Assembly: GCF_003024195.1 (NCBI RefSeq)
Contig: NZ_KZ679059.1
Location: 80,645 to 144,644 of the forward strand
Reading direction: 5' to 3'
Length of the DNA stretch: 64,000 bases
From: Streptomyces dioscori
GTDB lineage: Bacteria; Actinomycetota; Actinomycetes; Streptomycetales; Streptomycetaceae
The stretch's first letter is position 1, and each line of letters opens with the position of its first letter. The translations under genes were made by a program, and so were the position numbers. Shown here piece after piece: positions 16,028 to 24,858 of this stretch. The notes below the pieces were generated by a model. The model did not search any database, was not told the DNA's origin, and saw only the letters and a program-made list of their open reading frames with translations.

Positions 16028-17464
16028 TCAGCCGAGCGACGTCATCACGTGCTTGATGCGCGTGTAGTCGTCGAAGCCGTACCCCGACAGGTCCTTGCCG
16101 TAGCCGGAGTGCTTGAAGCCGCCGTGCGGCATCTCCGCGACGAGCGGGATGTGCGTGTTGATCCACACGCAGCCGAAGTCGAGGACCTTGGACATGCGCA
16201 TCGCGCGCGCGTGGTCCTTCGTCCAGACGGAGGAGGCGAGCGCGTACTCGACGCCGTTCGCGTACGCGACGGCCTGGGCCTCGTCCGTGAAGGACTGGAC
16301 GGTGATGACCGGGCCGAAGACCTCGTTCTGGATGATCTCGTCGTCCTGCTTGAGACCGGAGACGACGGTCGGGGCGTAGAAGTAGCCCTTCTCGCCGACG
16401 CGGTGCCCGCCCGCCTCGACCTTGGCGTGCGCGGGCAGCCGCTCGATGAAGCCGGAGACCTGCTTGAGCTGGTTCGGGTTGTTGAGCGGCCCGTACAGCA
16501 CGTCCTCGTCGTCCGGCTGCCCGGTCTTCGTGTCGGCGGCGGCCTTGGCGAGCGCGGCCGTGAACTCGTCGTGGATGGACTCCTGTACGAGAACGCGGGT
16601 GGCGGCCGTACAGTCCTGGCCCGCGTTGAAGAAGCCCGCCACCGAGATGTCCTCGACGGCCTTGGCGATGTCGGTGTCCTCGAAGACCACGACGGGCGCC
16701 TTGCCACCCAGCTCCAGGTGGACCCGCTTGACGTCCTTGGCGGCGGACTCGGCGACGGAGATGCCCGCCCGCACGGAACCGGTGATGGACGCCATGGCCG
16801 GAATCCGGTGCTCGACCATCGCGCGGCCGGTGTCACGGTCGCCGCAGATGACGTTGAAGACGCCCTCGGGGACGATCGAGCCGATGATCTCGGCGATCAG
16901 GACCGTGGAGGCCGGGGTGGTGTCCGACGGCTTGAGCACGACCGTGTTACCCGCGGCGAGCGCCGGGGCGAACTTCCACACGGCCATCATCATCGGGTAG
17001 TTCCACGGCGCGACCTGCGCGCAGACACCGACCGGCTCACGGCGGACGATCGAGGTCAGCCCCTCCATGTACTCGCCGGCCGACCTGCCCTCCAGCATGC
17101 GCGCGGCGCCCGCGAAGAAGCGGATCTGGTCGACCATGGGCGGGATCTCCTCGGACCGGGTCAGTCCGATGGGCTTGCCCGTGTTCTCGACCTCCGCGGC
17201 GATCAGTTCCTCGGCGCGCTCCTCGAAGGCGTCCGCGATCTTCAGGAGGGCCTTCTGGCGCTCGGCGGGGGTCTGGTCGCGCCAGGCGGGGAAGGCAGCG
17301 GCGGCGGCCTCCATCGCGGCGTCGACGTCGGCCTGACCGGACAGCGGCGCGGTGGCGTACGCCTCGCCCGTCGCGGGGTTGACCACGTCCGTGGTCCGTC
17401 CATCGGCGGCATCGCGGAACTCTCCGGCGATGTAATTACGCAGACGACGCAGCTCGGTGCTCAC
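16028..17464 (-). CDS. Gamma-aminobutyraldehyde dehydrogenase
   Basis: A 478-residue aldehyde dehydrogenase that probably oxidises 4-aminobutanal to GABA in putrescine catabolism. Asn155 (APWNY), ITGSVRAG (227-234), Glu251 (LELGGKAP) and catalytic Cys285 (GQDCTAA) are present. The N-terminus LRNYIAGEFRDAADG is typical of PatD/PuuC-like enzymes. GTG 17464 follows AGGAGGG with 7-nt spacing; the longer open frame has no such site. It diverges from an Lrp-type regulator and an aminotransferase, which together would convert putrescine to aminobutanal and sense amino compounds. It is similar to the dehydrogenase in the pot operon (3005-4525). Confidence 0.88.
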   Translation of the reverse strand: MSTELRRLRNYIAGEFRDAADGRTTDVVNPATGEAYATAPLSGQADVDAAMEAAAAAFPAWRDQTPAERQKALLKIADAFEERAEELIAAEVENTGKPIGLTRSEEIPPMVDQIRFFAGAARMLEGRSAGEYMEGLTSIVRREPVGVCAQVAPWNYPMMMAVWKFAPALAAGNTVVLKPSDTTPASTVLIAEIIGSIVPEGVFNVICGDRDTGRAMVEHRIPAMASITGSVRAGISVAESAAKDVKRVHLELGGKAPVVVFEDTDIAKAVEDISVAGFFNAGQDCTAATRVLVQESIHDEFTAALAKAAADTKTGQPDDEDVLYGPLNNPNQLKQVSGFIERLPAHAKVEAGGHRVGEKGYFYAPTVVSGLKQDDEIIQNEVFGPVITVQSFTDEAQAVAYANGVEYALASSVWTKDHARAMRMSKVLDFGCVWINTHIPLVAEMPHGGFKHSGYGKDLSGYGFDDYTRIKHVMTSLG

Positions 17465-17715
17465 TGCCCGGCCCTCCTGTCGGATGTCCACAACGGATGT
17501 CCACAACGAATGTCCTACGACTGTTCTTCTACGGTCCTTCGTCCCAGGTGTCCACTGGTTGAGACGCCTGGCCTACCACCCTAATCCTCATCCCGACGTT
17601 TTCAACACCCCCACCGGTCCCAGAGCTGCGAAATCCGCAGCCTTGGAACACGTAAACAACGAATTTCATCGATCACACCTTGCGGAACTGTCGAGCCCTC
17701 GTGCACAGTGAGCGC

Positions 17716-18225
17716 GTGGCCAGTCGAAGCGCAGACCCCAGGGATCCCCGGGACTCCCGTGAGTCCAGAAGCGGCACCCCCCAGCTGGATGCCGTCTCCC
17801 TCGGCATCATCGAGCAGCTCCAGGAGGACGGCCGCCGGCCGTACGCGGCGATAGGCAAGGCCGTGGGCCTTTCCGAGGCGGCCGTGCGCCAGCGCGTCCA
17901 GAAGCTGCTCGACCAGGGCGTGATGCAGATCGTCGCCGTCACGGACCCGCTCACCGTGGGTTTCCGCAGGCAGGCCATGGTGGGCATCAACGCCGACGGC
18001 GACCTGGAACCGGTCGCGGACGCGCTGACCGCCATGCCGGAGGTCGAGTACGTGGTGATGACCGCGGGCTCCTTCGACATCCTCGCCGAGATCGTCTGCG
18101 AGGACGACGACCACCTGCTGGACGTCATCAACAAACGCATCCGGATCCTGCCCGGCGTGCGCTCCACCGAGAGCTTCGTCTACCTCAAGCTCAAGAAGCA
18201 GACCTACATGTGGGGAACCCGATAG
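17716..18225 (+). CDS. Lrp/AsnC family transcriptional regulator
   Basis: A 169-residue regulator. The N-terminal AsnC helix-turn-helix (about 22-70: LDAVSLGIIEQLQEDGR, AAIGKAVGLSEAAVRQRVQKLLDQG) is followed by a RAM/ACT-like ligand domain with MAVGIN-like and VMTAGSFDILAEIVCEDDDHLLDVI segments. It should respond to an amino acid or polyamine metabolite. Start is uncertain: GTG 17716 lacks a Shine-Dalgarno but sits 7 bp after CACAGT (17703-17708) with TTGCGG (17680-17685) 17 bp further up, fitting a leaderless mRNA; GTG 17701 and TTG 17680 are alternatives. The aminotransferase begins 2 bp after the stop, so the two form one operon. Confidence 0.88.
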   Translation: MASRSADPRDPRDSRESRSGTPQLDAVSLGIIEQLQEDGRRPYAAIGKAVGLSEAAVRQRVQKLLDQGVMQIVAVTDPLTVGFRRQAMVGINADGDLEPVADALTAMPEVEYVVMTAGSFDILAEIVCEDDDHLLDVINKRIRILPGVRSTESFVYLKLKKQTYMWGTR

Positions 18226-18227
18226 CC

Positions 18228-19607
18228 GTGACTGCCAAGGACCTCAGCCGCACCGCGTACGACCACCTGTGGATGCACTTCACCCGCATGTCCTCGTACG
18301 AGAACGCGCCCGTCCCCACGATCGTCCGTGGCGAGGGGACCTACATCTACGACGACAAGGGCAAGCGCTACCTCGACGGTCTGGCCGGTCTGTTCGTGGT
18401 CCAGGCGGGCCACGGCCGCGCCGAGCTTGCCGAGACGGCCGCCAGGCAGGCCCAGGAACTGGCCTTCTTCCCGATCTGGTCGTACGCCCACCCGAAGGCC
18501 GTCGAGCTGGCCGAGCGCCTCGCGCACCACGCTCCCGGCGACCTGAACAAGGTCTTCTTCACCACCGGCGGCGGCGAGGCCGTGGAGACGGCGTGGAAGC
18601 TCGCCAAGCAGTACTTCAAGCTGCAGGGCAAGCCGACCAAGTACAAGGTCATCTCGCGCGCGGTCGCCTACCACGGCACCCCGCAGGGCGCCCTGTCCAT
18701 CACGGGCCTGCCCGCCCTGAAGGCCCCGTTCGAGCCGCTGGTCCCCGGCGCGCACAAGGTCGCGAACACCAACATCTACCGCGCGCCCGCGTTCCTCGAC
18801 AACGGCTCCGGCGTCTCCCCCGAGGCCTTCGGCCGCTGGGCCGCCGACCAGATCGAGGAGCAGATCCTCATGGAGGGCCCGGAGACGGTCGCCGCCGTCT
18901 TCCTGGAGCCCGTGCAGAACGCCGGCGGCTGCTTCCCGCCGCCGCCCGGCTACTTCCAGCGGGTGCGCGAGATCTGCGACCAGTACGACGTGCTGCTCGT
19001 CTCGGACGAGGTCATCTGCGCCTTCGGCCGCCTCGGCACGATGTTCGCCTGCGACAAGTTCGACTACGTACCGGACATGATCACCTGCGCCAAGGGCATG
19101 ACCTCGGGCTACTCCCCGATCGGCGCCTGCATCATCTCGGACCGCCTCGCCGAGCCGTTCTACCAGGGCGACAACACCTTCCTGCACGGCTACACCTTCG
19201 GCGGTCACCCGGTGTCGGCGGCCGTGGGCCTCGCGAACCTCGACATCTTCGAGCGCGAGAACCTCAACCAGCACGTCCTCGACAACGAGGGCGCGTTCCT
19301 CTCCACCCTCCAGAAGCTGCACGACCTGCCGATCGTCGGCGACGTCCGCGGCAACGGCTTCTTCTACGGCATCGAGCTGGTGAAGGACAAGGCCACCAAG
19401 GAGACCTTCACGGACGAGGAGTCGGAGCGCGTGCTCTACGGCTTCGTCTCCAAGAAGCTCTTCGAGTACGGCCTCTACTGCCGCGCCGACGACCGCGGTG
19501 ACCCGGTCATCCAGCTGTCGCCGCCGCTGATCTCCGACCAGTCGACGTTCGACGAGATCGAGGGGATCGTCCGCCAGGTCCTGACGGAGGCCTGGACGAA
19601 GCTGTGA
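18228..19607 (+). CDS. Class III aminotransferase (putrescine/omega-amino acid type)
   Basis: A 459-residue fold-type I PLP enzyme. Visible residues are GGGEAVETAWKLA (phosphate loop, 114-126), YHG (148-150), Asp260 in VSDEVICAFGRLG, and Schiff-base Lys289 in CAKGMTSGY. It belongs to the group that transfers amino groups from omega-amines (putrescine, beta-alanine, taurine) to pyruvate or 2-oxoglutarate. Start GTG 18228 lies 2 nt after the Lrp stop; the in-frame GTG 18210 overlaps the Lrp gene. Context with two aminobutyraldehyde dehydrogenases and a polyamine importer supports putrescine as substrate, which is inference. Confidence 0.88.
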   Translation: MTAKDLSRTAYDHLWMHFTRMSSYENAPVPTIVRGEGTYIYDDKGKRYLDGLAGLFVVQAGHGRAELAETAARQAQELAFFPIWSYAHPKAVELAERLAHHAPGDLNKVFFTTGGGEAVETAWKLAKQYFKLQGKPTKYKVISRAVAYHGTPQGALSITGLPALKAPFEPLVPGAHKVANTNIYRAPAFLDNGSGVSPEAFGRWAADQIEEQILMEGPETVAAVFLEPVQNAGGCFPPPPGYFQRVREICDQYDVLLVSDEVICAFGRLGTMFACDKFDYVPDMITCAKGMTSGYSPIGACIISDRLAEPFYQGDNTFLHGYTFGGHPVSAAVGLANLDIFERENLNQHVLDNEGAFLSTLQKLHDLPIVGDVRGNGFFYGIELVKDKATKETFTDEESERVLYGFVSKKLFEYGLYCRADDRGDPVIQLSPPLISDQSTFDEIEGIVRQVLTEAWTKL

Positions 19608-19892
19608 GCGGAGGCCGTCGGCCGGTACGGCTGAGCTGAACCTGTCGGCTCAGACCCCCGCCCGGCCGTCGGCTCAGCCTTTGAGCTGAACAAGTGATCA
19701 ACACCGGCCCCGGTGGCGCCCGTTCGAGTGAGAATGCGCGCCCCGGGGCCGCGTGCTGTCCGGCCTCCGGCCCCCGACTCCCTAGCGTGCCCAGTGACCG
19801 ATCGGCCCTGCCTTCGTTCCCCCGACCGGGGGACCCCGCGACCTTCCGAGGCCGCCCGGGCAGCGCAAATCAGATCTGAAGAGGTGTACGCG

Positions 19893-20666
19893 ATGGCGGC
19901 TCCGCCGGACAACGACGTGCTCTGGGCACGTGCCCTGCACGTCACACACAACGGCTCACCCGCACTCACCGGCGTCTCGATCGGGGTTCGCGAGGGCGAG
20001 ATCCTCGCCGTCGGCGGCCCGCGCGGCAGCGGCAAGACGACGCTCCTCCAGTGCCTGTCGGGACAGCTCCTGGCGGAGCAGGGCGAGGTCTGGTTCAACA
20101 GCGCCCCCGTCCACACCATGAGCCCGATGAAGCGCGAGCGGCTGCGCCGCGACCGTTTCGGCTGGATCGACCCGGCGCCGGTCCTCGTCCCCGAGCTGAC
20201 CGCCTGGGAGAACGCCGCCCTGCTCCTGATGCTGCGCGGGGTGAGCCGCCGCCGGGCCAAGACCGCCGCGCTGGAGTGGCTGGACCGCCTCGACGTCGGC
20301 GGCTGCGCCCGCAAACGCCCGTACGCCCTGCTCCAGTCGGAGCGCCAGCGGGTCGCCATCGCCCGCGCCCTGGCGCCCGCGCCGAGCGTGATCTTCGCCG
20401 ACGAGCCCACCGCGCCGCTGCACCGCGCCGACCGCGCCCAGGTGCTGCGCACGCTCACCGCGGCGGCCCGTTCGCACGGCATCACGGTCGTCCTGGCCAC
20501 GCACGACGCGGACACCGCGGCGCTCGCCGACCGCACGGTGTCGCTGCTCGACGGGCGGCGCGTGAACACGGTCCATCTGCCGCCGGCCGCGGAACCACCC
20601 GAGCCCGACGTGCCGACCGGGCCCGCCGAGACGGAAGGCCGGGCCGCGTGCTCGCTCTCCGCCTAG
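19893..20666 (+). CDS. ABC transporter ATPase with degenerate signature
   Basis: A 257-residue nucleotide-binding subunit like those of MacB/LolD-type transporters. Walker A is GPRGSGKT (42-49), Walker B SVIFADEP (165-172), and the switch His lies in LATHDAD. Two elements are unusual. The signature motif is LQSER (about 147-151) instead of LSGGQ, and the Q-loop glutamine appears replaced in WIDPAPVL (91-98). This suggests weak or asymmetric ATP hydrolysis. ATG 19893 has GAGG 8 nt upstream. The permease gene overlaps its 3' end by 19 bp. The substrate is unknown. Confidence 0.85.
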   Translation: MAAPPDNDVLWARALHVTHNGSPALTGVSIGVREGEILAVGGPRGSGKTTLLQCLSGQLLAEQGEVWFNSAPVHTMSPMKRERLRRDRFGWIDPAPVLVPELTAWENAALLLMLRGVSRRRAKTAALEWLDRLDVGGCARKRPYALLQSERQRVAIARALAPAPSVIFADEPTAPLHRADRAQVLRTLTAAARSHGITVVLATHDADTAALADRTVSLLDGRRVNTVHLPPAAEPPEPDVPTGPAETEGRAACSLSA

Positions 20667-22222
20667 TCCGCGGGGCCAACCCCGCCGTCCAGTTCCGCCG
20701 GCTCCTCGTCGCCGCGGCGTCCGCGGGCACCGGCTTCCTGCTCCTGTGCACCCTGGGGTACGCGATGGGGCATCCGGACGCGTCCACGGCGGCCGTGCTC
20801 CGGCTCGCCTGGTGCCTCGCGCCGATCGCGGCCACCGTCCAGTTCGCGGTCGCCGTCGCCCGGACCGACCCGGCCACCCGCCCCCGGGCCGGGCTCGCGG
20901 CGATCGGCCTGGGACCCGGGCAGCTGATGATCCTGGCGGCCGTCTCCACCGCGGTGTCCTGCACGCTGGGCTCGATGGTCGCCCTGCTGATCTTCCTGCA
21001 CCTGCGCGGCGACCTGACGGGCCTGCCCTTCGACGGCGACGCGGCCGGTTTCCTCGCCGCCAACCAGCCACTGCCCCTGCCCGCCACGCTCACACTGCTG
21101 GCCCTGGTCCCGGCCCTCGCGTCCGCGGCCAGCGCGGTCGTACTGCGCCCGCGGGGCCCGCTCCCCCCGGCAGGCGGACGCCCGGCCCGCCTGGGCGGCT
21201 TCGGCGGCTACGGCCGCTCCACGGACCGCATCGGCTCCGGCACCTACGGCCGCTTCGGCACCCACCCGAACAGCGAACCACCCGCCCCGAAGGGGGCGCG
21301 AGAAACGGCGCGACAAGCCCCCACCGGCCCGCAGATCCCCGACGACCCCCACCACCCCCACACGCCCGCAGCACTCGACACACCGCCCCACCCCACCCAC
21401 CAAGGGGCGCGGGGAACGGCGCGACCAGCCACCGCGGACCCGCAGATCCCCGACGACCTGGCCCCGGAAGGGGCGCGAGGAACTGCGCGACCGACCCCCA
21501 CGGACCCGCAGAGTCCCAACAACCCCATCCCGGAAGGGGCGCGGGGAACGGCGCGACAAGCCCCCACGGACCCGCAGATCCCCAACGACCCCCACCACCC
21601 CCTCCCCACCCCCACCCCCGCCCCCACCGGCCTCCCCTGGGGCGCAGCCGTCCTGGCCGCAGGCCTCGCGGCAGAGGCGTACGCAGGCAGCGGCGGCCCC
21701 CACGAAGGCCCCCCGCTGCCGGGCGGCCTCACAGGAGCCCCCTTCGGCGTACTCGCAGGCTGGGCCCTCACCGCACTGGGCCTCGCCCTGGCCGGCCCCG
21801 CCCTCACCCACCTCTGCGGCAGACTCCTCCAGTCCGTACGCCCGAGCGCCACGCGCCTGCTCGCCGGACGCGTGCTCATGGAGCAGGCGACCGGCATCGG
21901 TCGCCCGCTCGGCGTGCTGTGCGCGGTGGCGTCGGGCACGTACGCCATGGCCGTGCTCTACACCACGACGCGCCCCGGCATCGGCCCTCTCACCACCCTC
22001 GGCCTGCTGCTCGTCGCCGGTTGTGCCCTGGCGACGCTGCTGACCGCCGCCGTCGAGGCGAGGGACACGCGCGCCGACACCACCGCGGCCCTGCTGCGGA
22101 TCGGCGCACCCGCCTCGGCACTGCGCGCCGCGGCCGCCCTCCGCGCCGGGGCTCTGATCGCCGTCCTCACCCCGTTGACCTGGGCGGTCGCGGAGCTGGC
22201 GGCCGTACCACTGGCCCGCTGA
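20648..22222 (+). CDS. FtsX/MacB-like ABC permease with repeat-encoded insert
   Basis: The 524-residue membrane protein starts at GTG 20648, overlapping the ATPase gene by 19 bp. Membrane helices are visible in the N-terminal half (about 15-40, 50-65, 85-115, 150-172) and in the C-terminal half (about 335-350, 370-395, 425-445, 455-475, 495-520). Between them, residues about 214-318 are a hydrophilic Pro/Ala/Thr/His-rich linker encoded by four family A repeats, three of them exactly 66 bp apart. Each reads as GARGTARQAPTDPQIPND-like peptides. Elsewhere this repeat is intergenic. The protein is otherwise open and the frame is kept, so it is likely still made. Confidence 0.75.
   Translation: MLALRLVRGANPAVQFRRLLVAAASAGTGFLLLCTLGYAMGHPDASTAAVLRLAWCLAPIAATVQFAVAVARTDPATRPRAGLAAIGLGPGQLMILAAVSTAVSCTLGSMVALLIFLHLRGDLTGLPFDGDAAGFLAANQPLPLPATLTLLALVPALASAASAVVLRPRGPLPPAGGRPARLGGFGGYGRSTDRIGSGTYGRFGTHPNSEPPAPKGARETARQAPTGPQIPDDPHHPHTPAALDTPPHPTHQGARGTARPATADPQIPDDLAPEGARGTARPTPTDPQSPNNPIPEGARGTARQAPTDPQIPNDPHHPLPTPTPAPTGLPWGAAVLAAGLAAEAYAGSGGPHEGPPLPGGLTGAPFGVLAGWALTALGLALAGPALTHLCGRLLQSVRPSATRLLAGRVLMEQATGIGRPLGVLCAVASGTYAMAVLYTTTRPGIGPLTTLGLLLVAGCALATLLTAAVEARDTRADTTAALLRIGAPASALRAAAALRAGALIAVLTPLTWAVAELAAVPLAR
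21290..21602 (+). repeat. Four in-frame copies of repeat family A inside the permease gene
   Basis: Cores start at 21293, 21404, 21470 and 21536; spacings are 111, 66 and 66 bp, all multiples of three. All four are read in the same frame as 22-residue units. The DNA core (GGGGCGCGGGGAACGGCGCG and similar) is the same as in the gap at 5550-5914. Confidence 0.9.
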
Positions 22223-22353
22223 CCCGGCGTACGAGACAGGGCAGGCCGCGCGATCGAGTGCGCGTACGAAAAAGATTCGCCGGGACCGATGACTTTTCGG
22301 CGGAGCCCCGGTCTGACCCTCCGAACAGCAACTCACCCGACGGAGGACCTCCC

Positions 22354-22761
22354 ATGTACCAGCAGATGATCTTCGTGAACCTGGCCGTGAACGACGTGGA
22401 CGTGTCCAAGAAGTTCTTCTCGGAGCTCGGCTACACGATCAACGCCCAGTTCTCGGACGAGAACACCGCGTCCGTCGTCATCAGCGACACGATCGTCGCG
22501 ATGCTGCTGAACAAGCAGCGCTACGCGGACTTCACGAAGAAGGAGATCGCGGACTCGACGAGGACCAGCGAGGTGCTGCTGTGTCTGAGCGCCGAGAGCC
22601 GCGAGAAGGTCGACGAACTGGTCGACAAGGCGATCGCGGTGGGCGGCTCGGCGAGCGGCGAGACCCAGGACCACGGGGTGATGTACGGGCGCGCCTTCGA
22701 CGACCCGGACGGCCACACCTGGGAGGTCATGTGGATGGACCCTTCCGTCATCCAGGGCTGA
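22354..22761 (+). CDS. VOC superfamily (glyoxalase-like) protein
   Basis: A 135-residue single-module vicinal-oxygen-chelate protein (MIFVNLAVNDVDVSKKFFSELGY at the start, FDDPDGHTWEVMWMDPS at the end). The beta-alpha-beta-beta-beta pattern is clear. Metal-ligand positions expected in glyoxalase I are only partly kept: an Asn (FVNLAV) replaces the usual first His, and a Glu is present in WEVMW. A binding or resistance role is therefore as likely as an enzymatic one. ATG 22354 follows CGGAGGA. Stand-alone gene. Confidence 0.85.
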   Translation: MYQQMIFVNLAVNDVDVSKKFFSELGYTINAQFSDENTASVVISDTIVAMLLNKQRYADFTKKEIADSTRTSEVLLCLSAESREKVDELVDKAIAVGGSASGETQDHGVMYGRAFDDPDGHTWEVMWMDPSVIQG

Positions 22762-22779
22762 CCCCCGCCCGCGCCCGAG

Positions 22780-22860
22780 GGGCTCACGGCCGAAGGGGTC
22801 ACGCCGAAAGGGATCGCTCCCGAAGGGCTCACCGCCGAACGGACCGCGCTCGAACGGCCC
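22780..22860. repeat. Degenerate tandem repeat between VOC and LOG genes
   Basis: A unit of about 15-18 bp, resembling CGAAGGGCTCACCGC, recurs five or six times imperfectly (CCGAGGGGCTCACGG, CCGAAGGGGTCACG, CCGAAAGGGATCGC, CCGAAGGGCTCACCG, CCGAACGGACCGCG). No coding function is evident. Confidence 0.6.
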
Positions 22861-22876
22861 GTGCTTACATGGGCGG

Positions 22877-24010
22877 GTGCAGACGAGCCCCGCCCATGTG
22901 GCCCATCACAACGACCGTGAGATCGAGACGCTGGAGGAGTTCGACGCGACCGTCTCGGCCCGCGGCACCCTCACCGGCTTCCGCGTCCAGGCCGTCGATC
23001 TGACGGACCGTACGAAAGAGCTGCTCGCCAGCGACACCGCGGGCGCCGTCTTCCTGGGCTGCCCGATGCGGGAGAACGCGGCGGCGAAGATCCGGGCCGA
23101 CGGCGCGCTGGTCTTCCCGCCCCTGCCCGGTGTGCCGTTCGACCCGTACCGCGGTCATCTCTACACGCCCGACGAGTTGTTCGGCTCCCTCGACAAGGGG
23201 TACGAGGCGACGCCGGACGCCGTCGCGTACGACTGGTTCCAGCGGACCCGGGCCGACGGCGACATCTACGCGTCGATGCTGCGCTCGATCCACGACGACG
23301 CCGTCTCCGACGCCCTGGACGAACTCCTGCGCTCGGCGCGCGTGGTGGGCGTGATGGGCGGTCACGCGATCGCGCGCGGCACCGAGGCGTACGGGGGCGC
23401 GGCCCGGCTGGGCCGCGCGCTCGCCCGCGCCGGGTTCACGGTGGCGACCGGCGGCGGCCCCGGCGCGATGGAGGCGGCCAACCTCGGCGCGTACGCGGCC
23501 CCGTACCGCGACGGCATGCTCGACGAGGCGTGCGAACTCCTCGGCAAGGCGCCGTCGTTCGTGCCGTCGGTGACCGACTGGGCGCGCGCCGCCTTCGAGG
23601 TGCGCGAGCGCTGGCCGAAAGGCAACGCCTCCGTCGGCATCCCCACCTGGTTCTACGGGCACGAGCCGCCGAACGCCTTCGCCTCCCACATAGCCAAGTA
23701 CTTCGCCAACGCCACCCGCGAGGACGGCCTGCTGGCCCGCTCGAACGCGGGCGTGGTCTTCCTGCCCGGCGCCGCCGGTACGGTCCAGGAGATCTTCGAC
23801 AACACGACCCCCAACTACTACGAGTCCCGCGGCGAACCCACCCCCATGGTCCTGGTGGACCGCGCCCACTGGACGCAGCGGCTGCCCGCCTGGCCGCTCC
23901 TGCAAGCCCTCGCCCGCGACCGCCCGATGGAGTCCCGCATCGCGCTGGTGGACCGGATCGAGGAGGCACCGGAGGCGCTCGACCGCCTGTCGCGTGTAAA
24001 TGAAACCTAA
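22877..24010 (+). CDS. LOG (Lonely Guy) family nucleotide-binding protein
   Basis: The 377-residue protein has a Rossmann core with the LOG-type signature ATGGGPGAMEAANLG (about 193-207) and PGAAGTVQEIFDN (about 297-309). These correspond to the PGGxGTxxE motif of cytokinin-riboside-monophosphate phosphoribohydrolases and the PpnN nucleosidase. The 140-residue N-terminal extension makes it longer than plant LOGs and nearer to PpnN-like nucleotide 5'-monophosphate nucleosidases. Likely activity is release of a base from a nucleoside monophosphate. GTG 22877 has no Shine-Dalgarno; TTACAT (22865-22870) 6 bp upstream could be the -10 of a leaderless transcript. Confidence 0.75.
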   Translation: MQTSPAHVAHHNDREIETLEEFDATVSARGTLTGFRVQAVDLTDRTKELLASDTAGAVFLGCPMRENAAAKIRADGALVFPPLPGVPFDPYRGHLYTPDELFGSLDKGYEATPDAVAYDWFQRTRADGDIYASMLRSIHDDAVSDALDELLRSARVVGVMGGHAIARGTEAYGGAARLGRALARAGFTVATGGGPGAMEAANLGAYAAPYRDGMLDEACELLGKAPSFVPSVTDWARAAFEVRERWPKGNASVGIPTWFYGHEPPNAFASHIAKYFANATREDGLLARSNAGVVFLPGAAGTVQEIFDNTTPNYYESRGEPTPMVLVDRAHWTQRLPAWPLLQALARDRPMESRIALVDRIEEAPEALDRLSRVNET

Positions 24011-24038
24011 AAGCCAAGGGGCAAGACGGACACACGGA

Positions 24039-24068
24039 TTGACAACCCCGGACGGTGCCCAATAAACC
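24039..24068 (+). promoter_or_regulatory. Likely housekeeping promoter of the sortase-substrate gene
   Basis: A perfect TTGACA (24039-24044) lies about 17-18 bp from TAAACC/ATAAAC (24062-24068). The coding start at 24147 leaves a leader of about 70 nt. This is one of the few consensus -35 hexamers in the window. Confidence 0.55.
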
Positions 24069-24146
24069 TGTGAGGCGTCTGGGATTGCTGTTTCTCAGTA
24101 GCTCCCATCAACCCCCCTCATATTGTGCATCCCGTGAAGGGCAATC

Positions 24147-24833
24147 GTGTCCATATCTCGCCGTACCGCACGTTCTGTGCGCATTCTCGGAGTTGCCTCC
24201 GCCTCGGCCGCGCTCACGCTCGGCCTGGCCGGCAACGCGCTCGCCTGCAACATCAGCGAGTTCTCGGCCGTCGCCAAGTGCGACGGTACGAAGGGCGTCA
24301 TCAGTGTCACCGACAAGGACCCGTCGGGCGTCAAGGCCACGGTCAGTGTCTACCTCCAGTCGAACGGTGCCGACGCGAAGCTCGTCGGTGAGCAGGAGGT
24401 CGAGGGCACGCGTGAAGGCGTGACCATCGACTTCTCCGAGGACTGGAAGCCGGAGGCGACGTACCGCGTGCACGTCAAGGCCGGCAATCAGGTCGACGAG
24501 GACATCAAGCCGAACCTCGTCACCCCGTCCGAGGCCTGCGAGTCCCCGGAGACGACCACGCCTCCGGCGACCCCGAAGCCCTCGGAGAAGCCCTCCGAGC
24601 CCGCGGAGGAGCCCTCGGAGCCTGCCGAGTCCCCGGAGCCGTCCGAGTCGGAGACCACTCCGGCCGCGTCGACCGGTGACAACGCCCCGTCCCCGGCGGG
24701 CGACTCGAACCTCGCCGAGACCGGTTCCAGCTCCAACACCGGTGCGATCGCCGGCATAGCGGCCGCGCTCGTGGCGGCCGGCGCCGGCGTGATGTTCGCG
24801 CTCCGCCGCCGAGGCGCAGCAAAGACCCGCTGA
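24147..24833 (+). CDS. Cell-wall-anchored protein with LAETG sortase signal
   Basis: A 228-residue surface protein. It has a signal peptide (basic RRTARSVR, hydrophobic core, ALAC near residue 34) and a beta-rich domain with cysteines at 34, 45 and 131. A Pro/Ser/Glu spacer follows (about 132-186, PSEPAEEPSEPAESPEPS). The sorting signal is LAETG (189-193), a hydrophobic helix (about 199-220) and RRRGAAKTR. LAxTG is the motif used by Streptomyces class E sortases, so the product is expected to be linked to peptidoglycan. No sortase gene is nearby. GTG 24147 is preceded by GAAGGG. Confidence 0.88.
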   Translation: MSISRRTARSVRILGVASASAALTLGLAGNALACNISEFSAVAKCDGTKGVISVTDKDPSGVKATVSVYLQSNGADAKLVGEQEVEGTREGVTIDFSEDWKPEATYRVHVKAGNQVDEDIKPNLVTPSEACESPETTTPPATPKPSEKPSEPAEEPSEPAESPEPSESETTPAASTGDNAPSPAGDSNLAETGSSSNTGAIAGIAAALVAAGAGVMFALRRRGAAKTR

Positions 24834-24858
24834 CCCCAGCAGGCAGCAACACCCAGCA

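Noticed and set aside
22521..22832. Minus-strand frame with PSGAIPFGVTPSAVSPSGA-like repeat peptide
   Set aside because: Most of it is antisense to the VOC gene; the repeat peptide comes from the degenerate DNA repeat.
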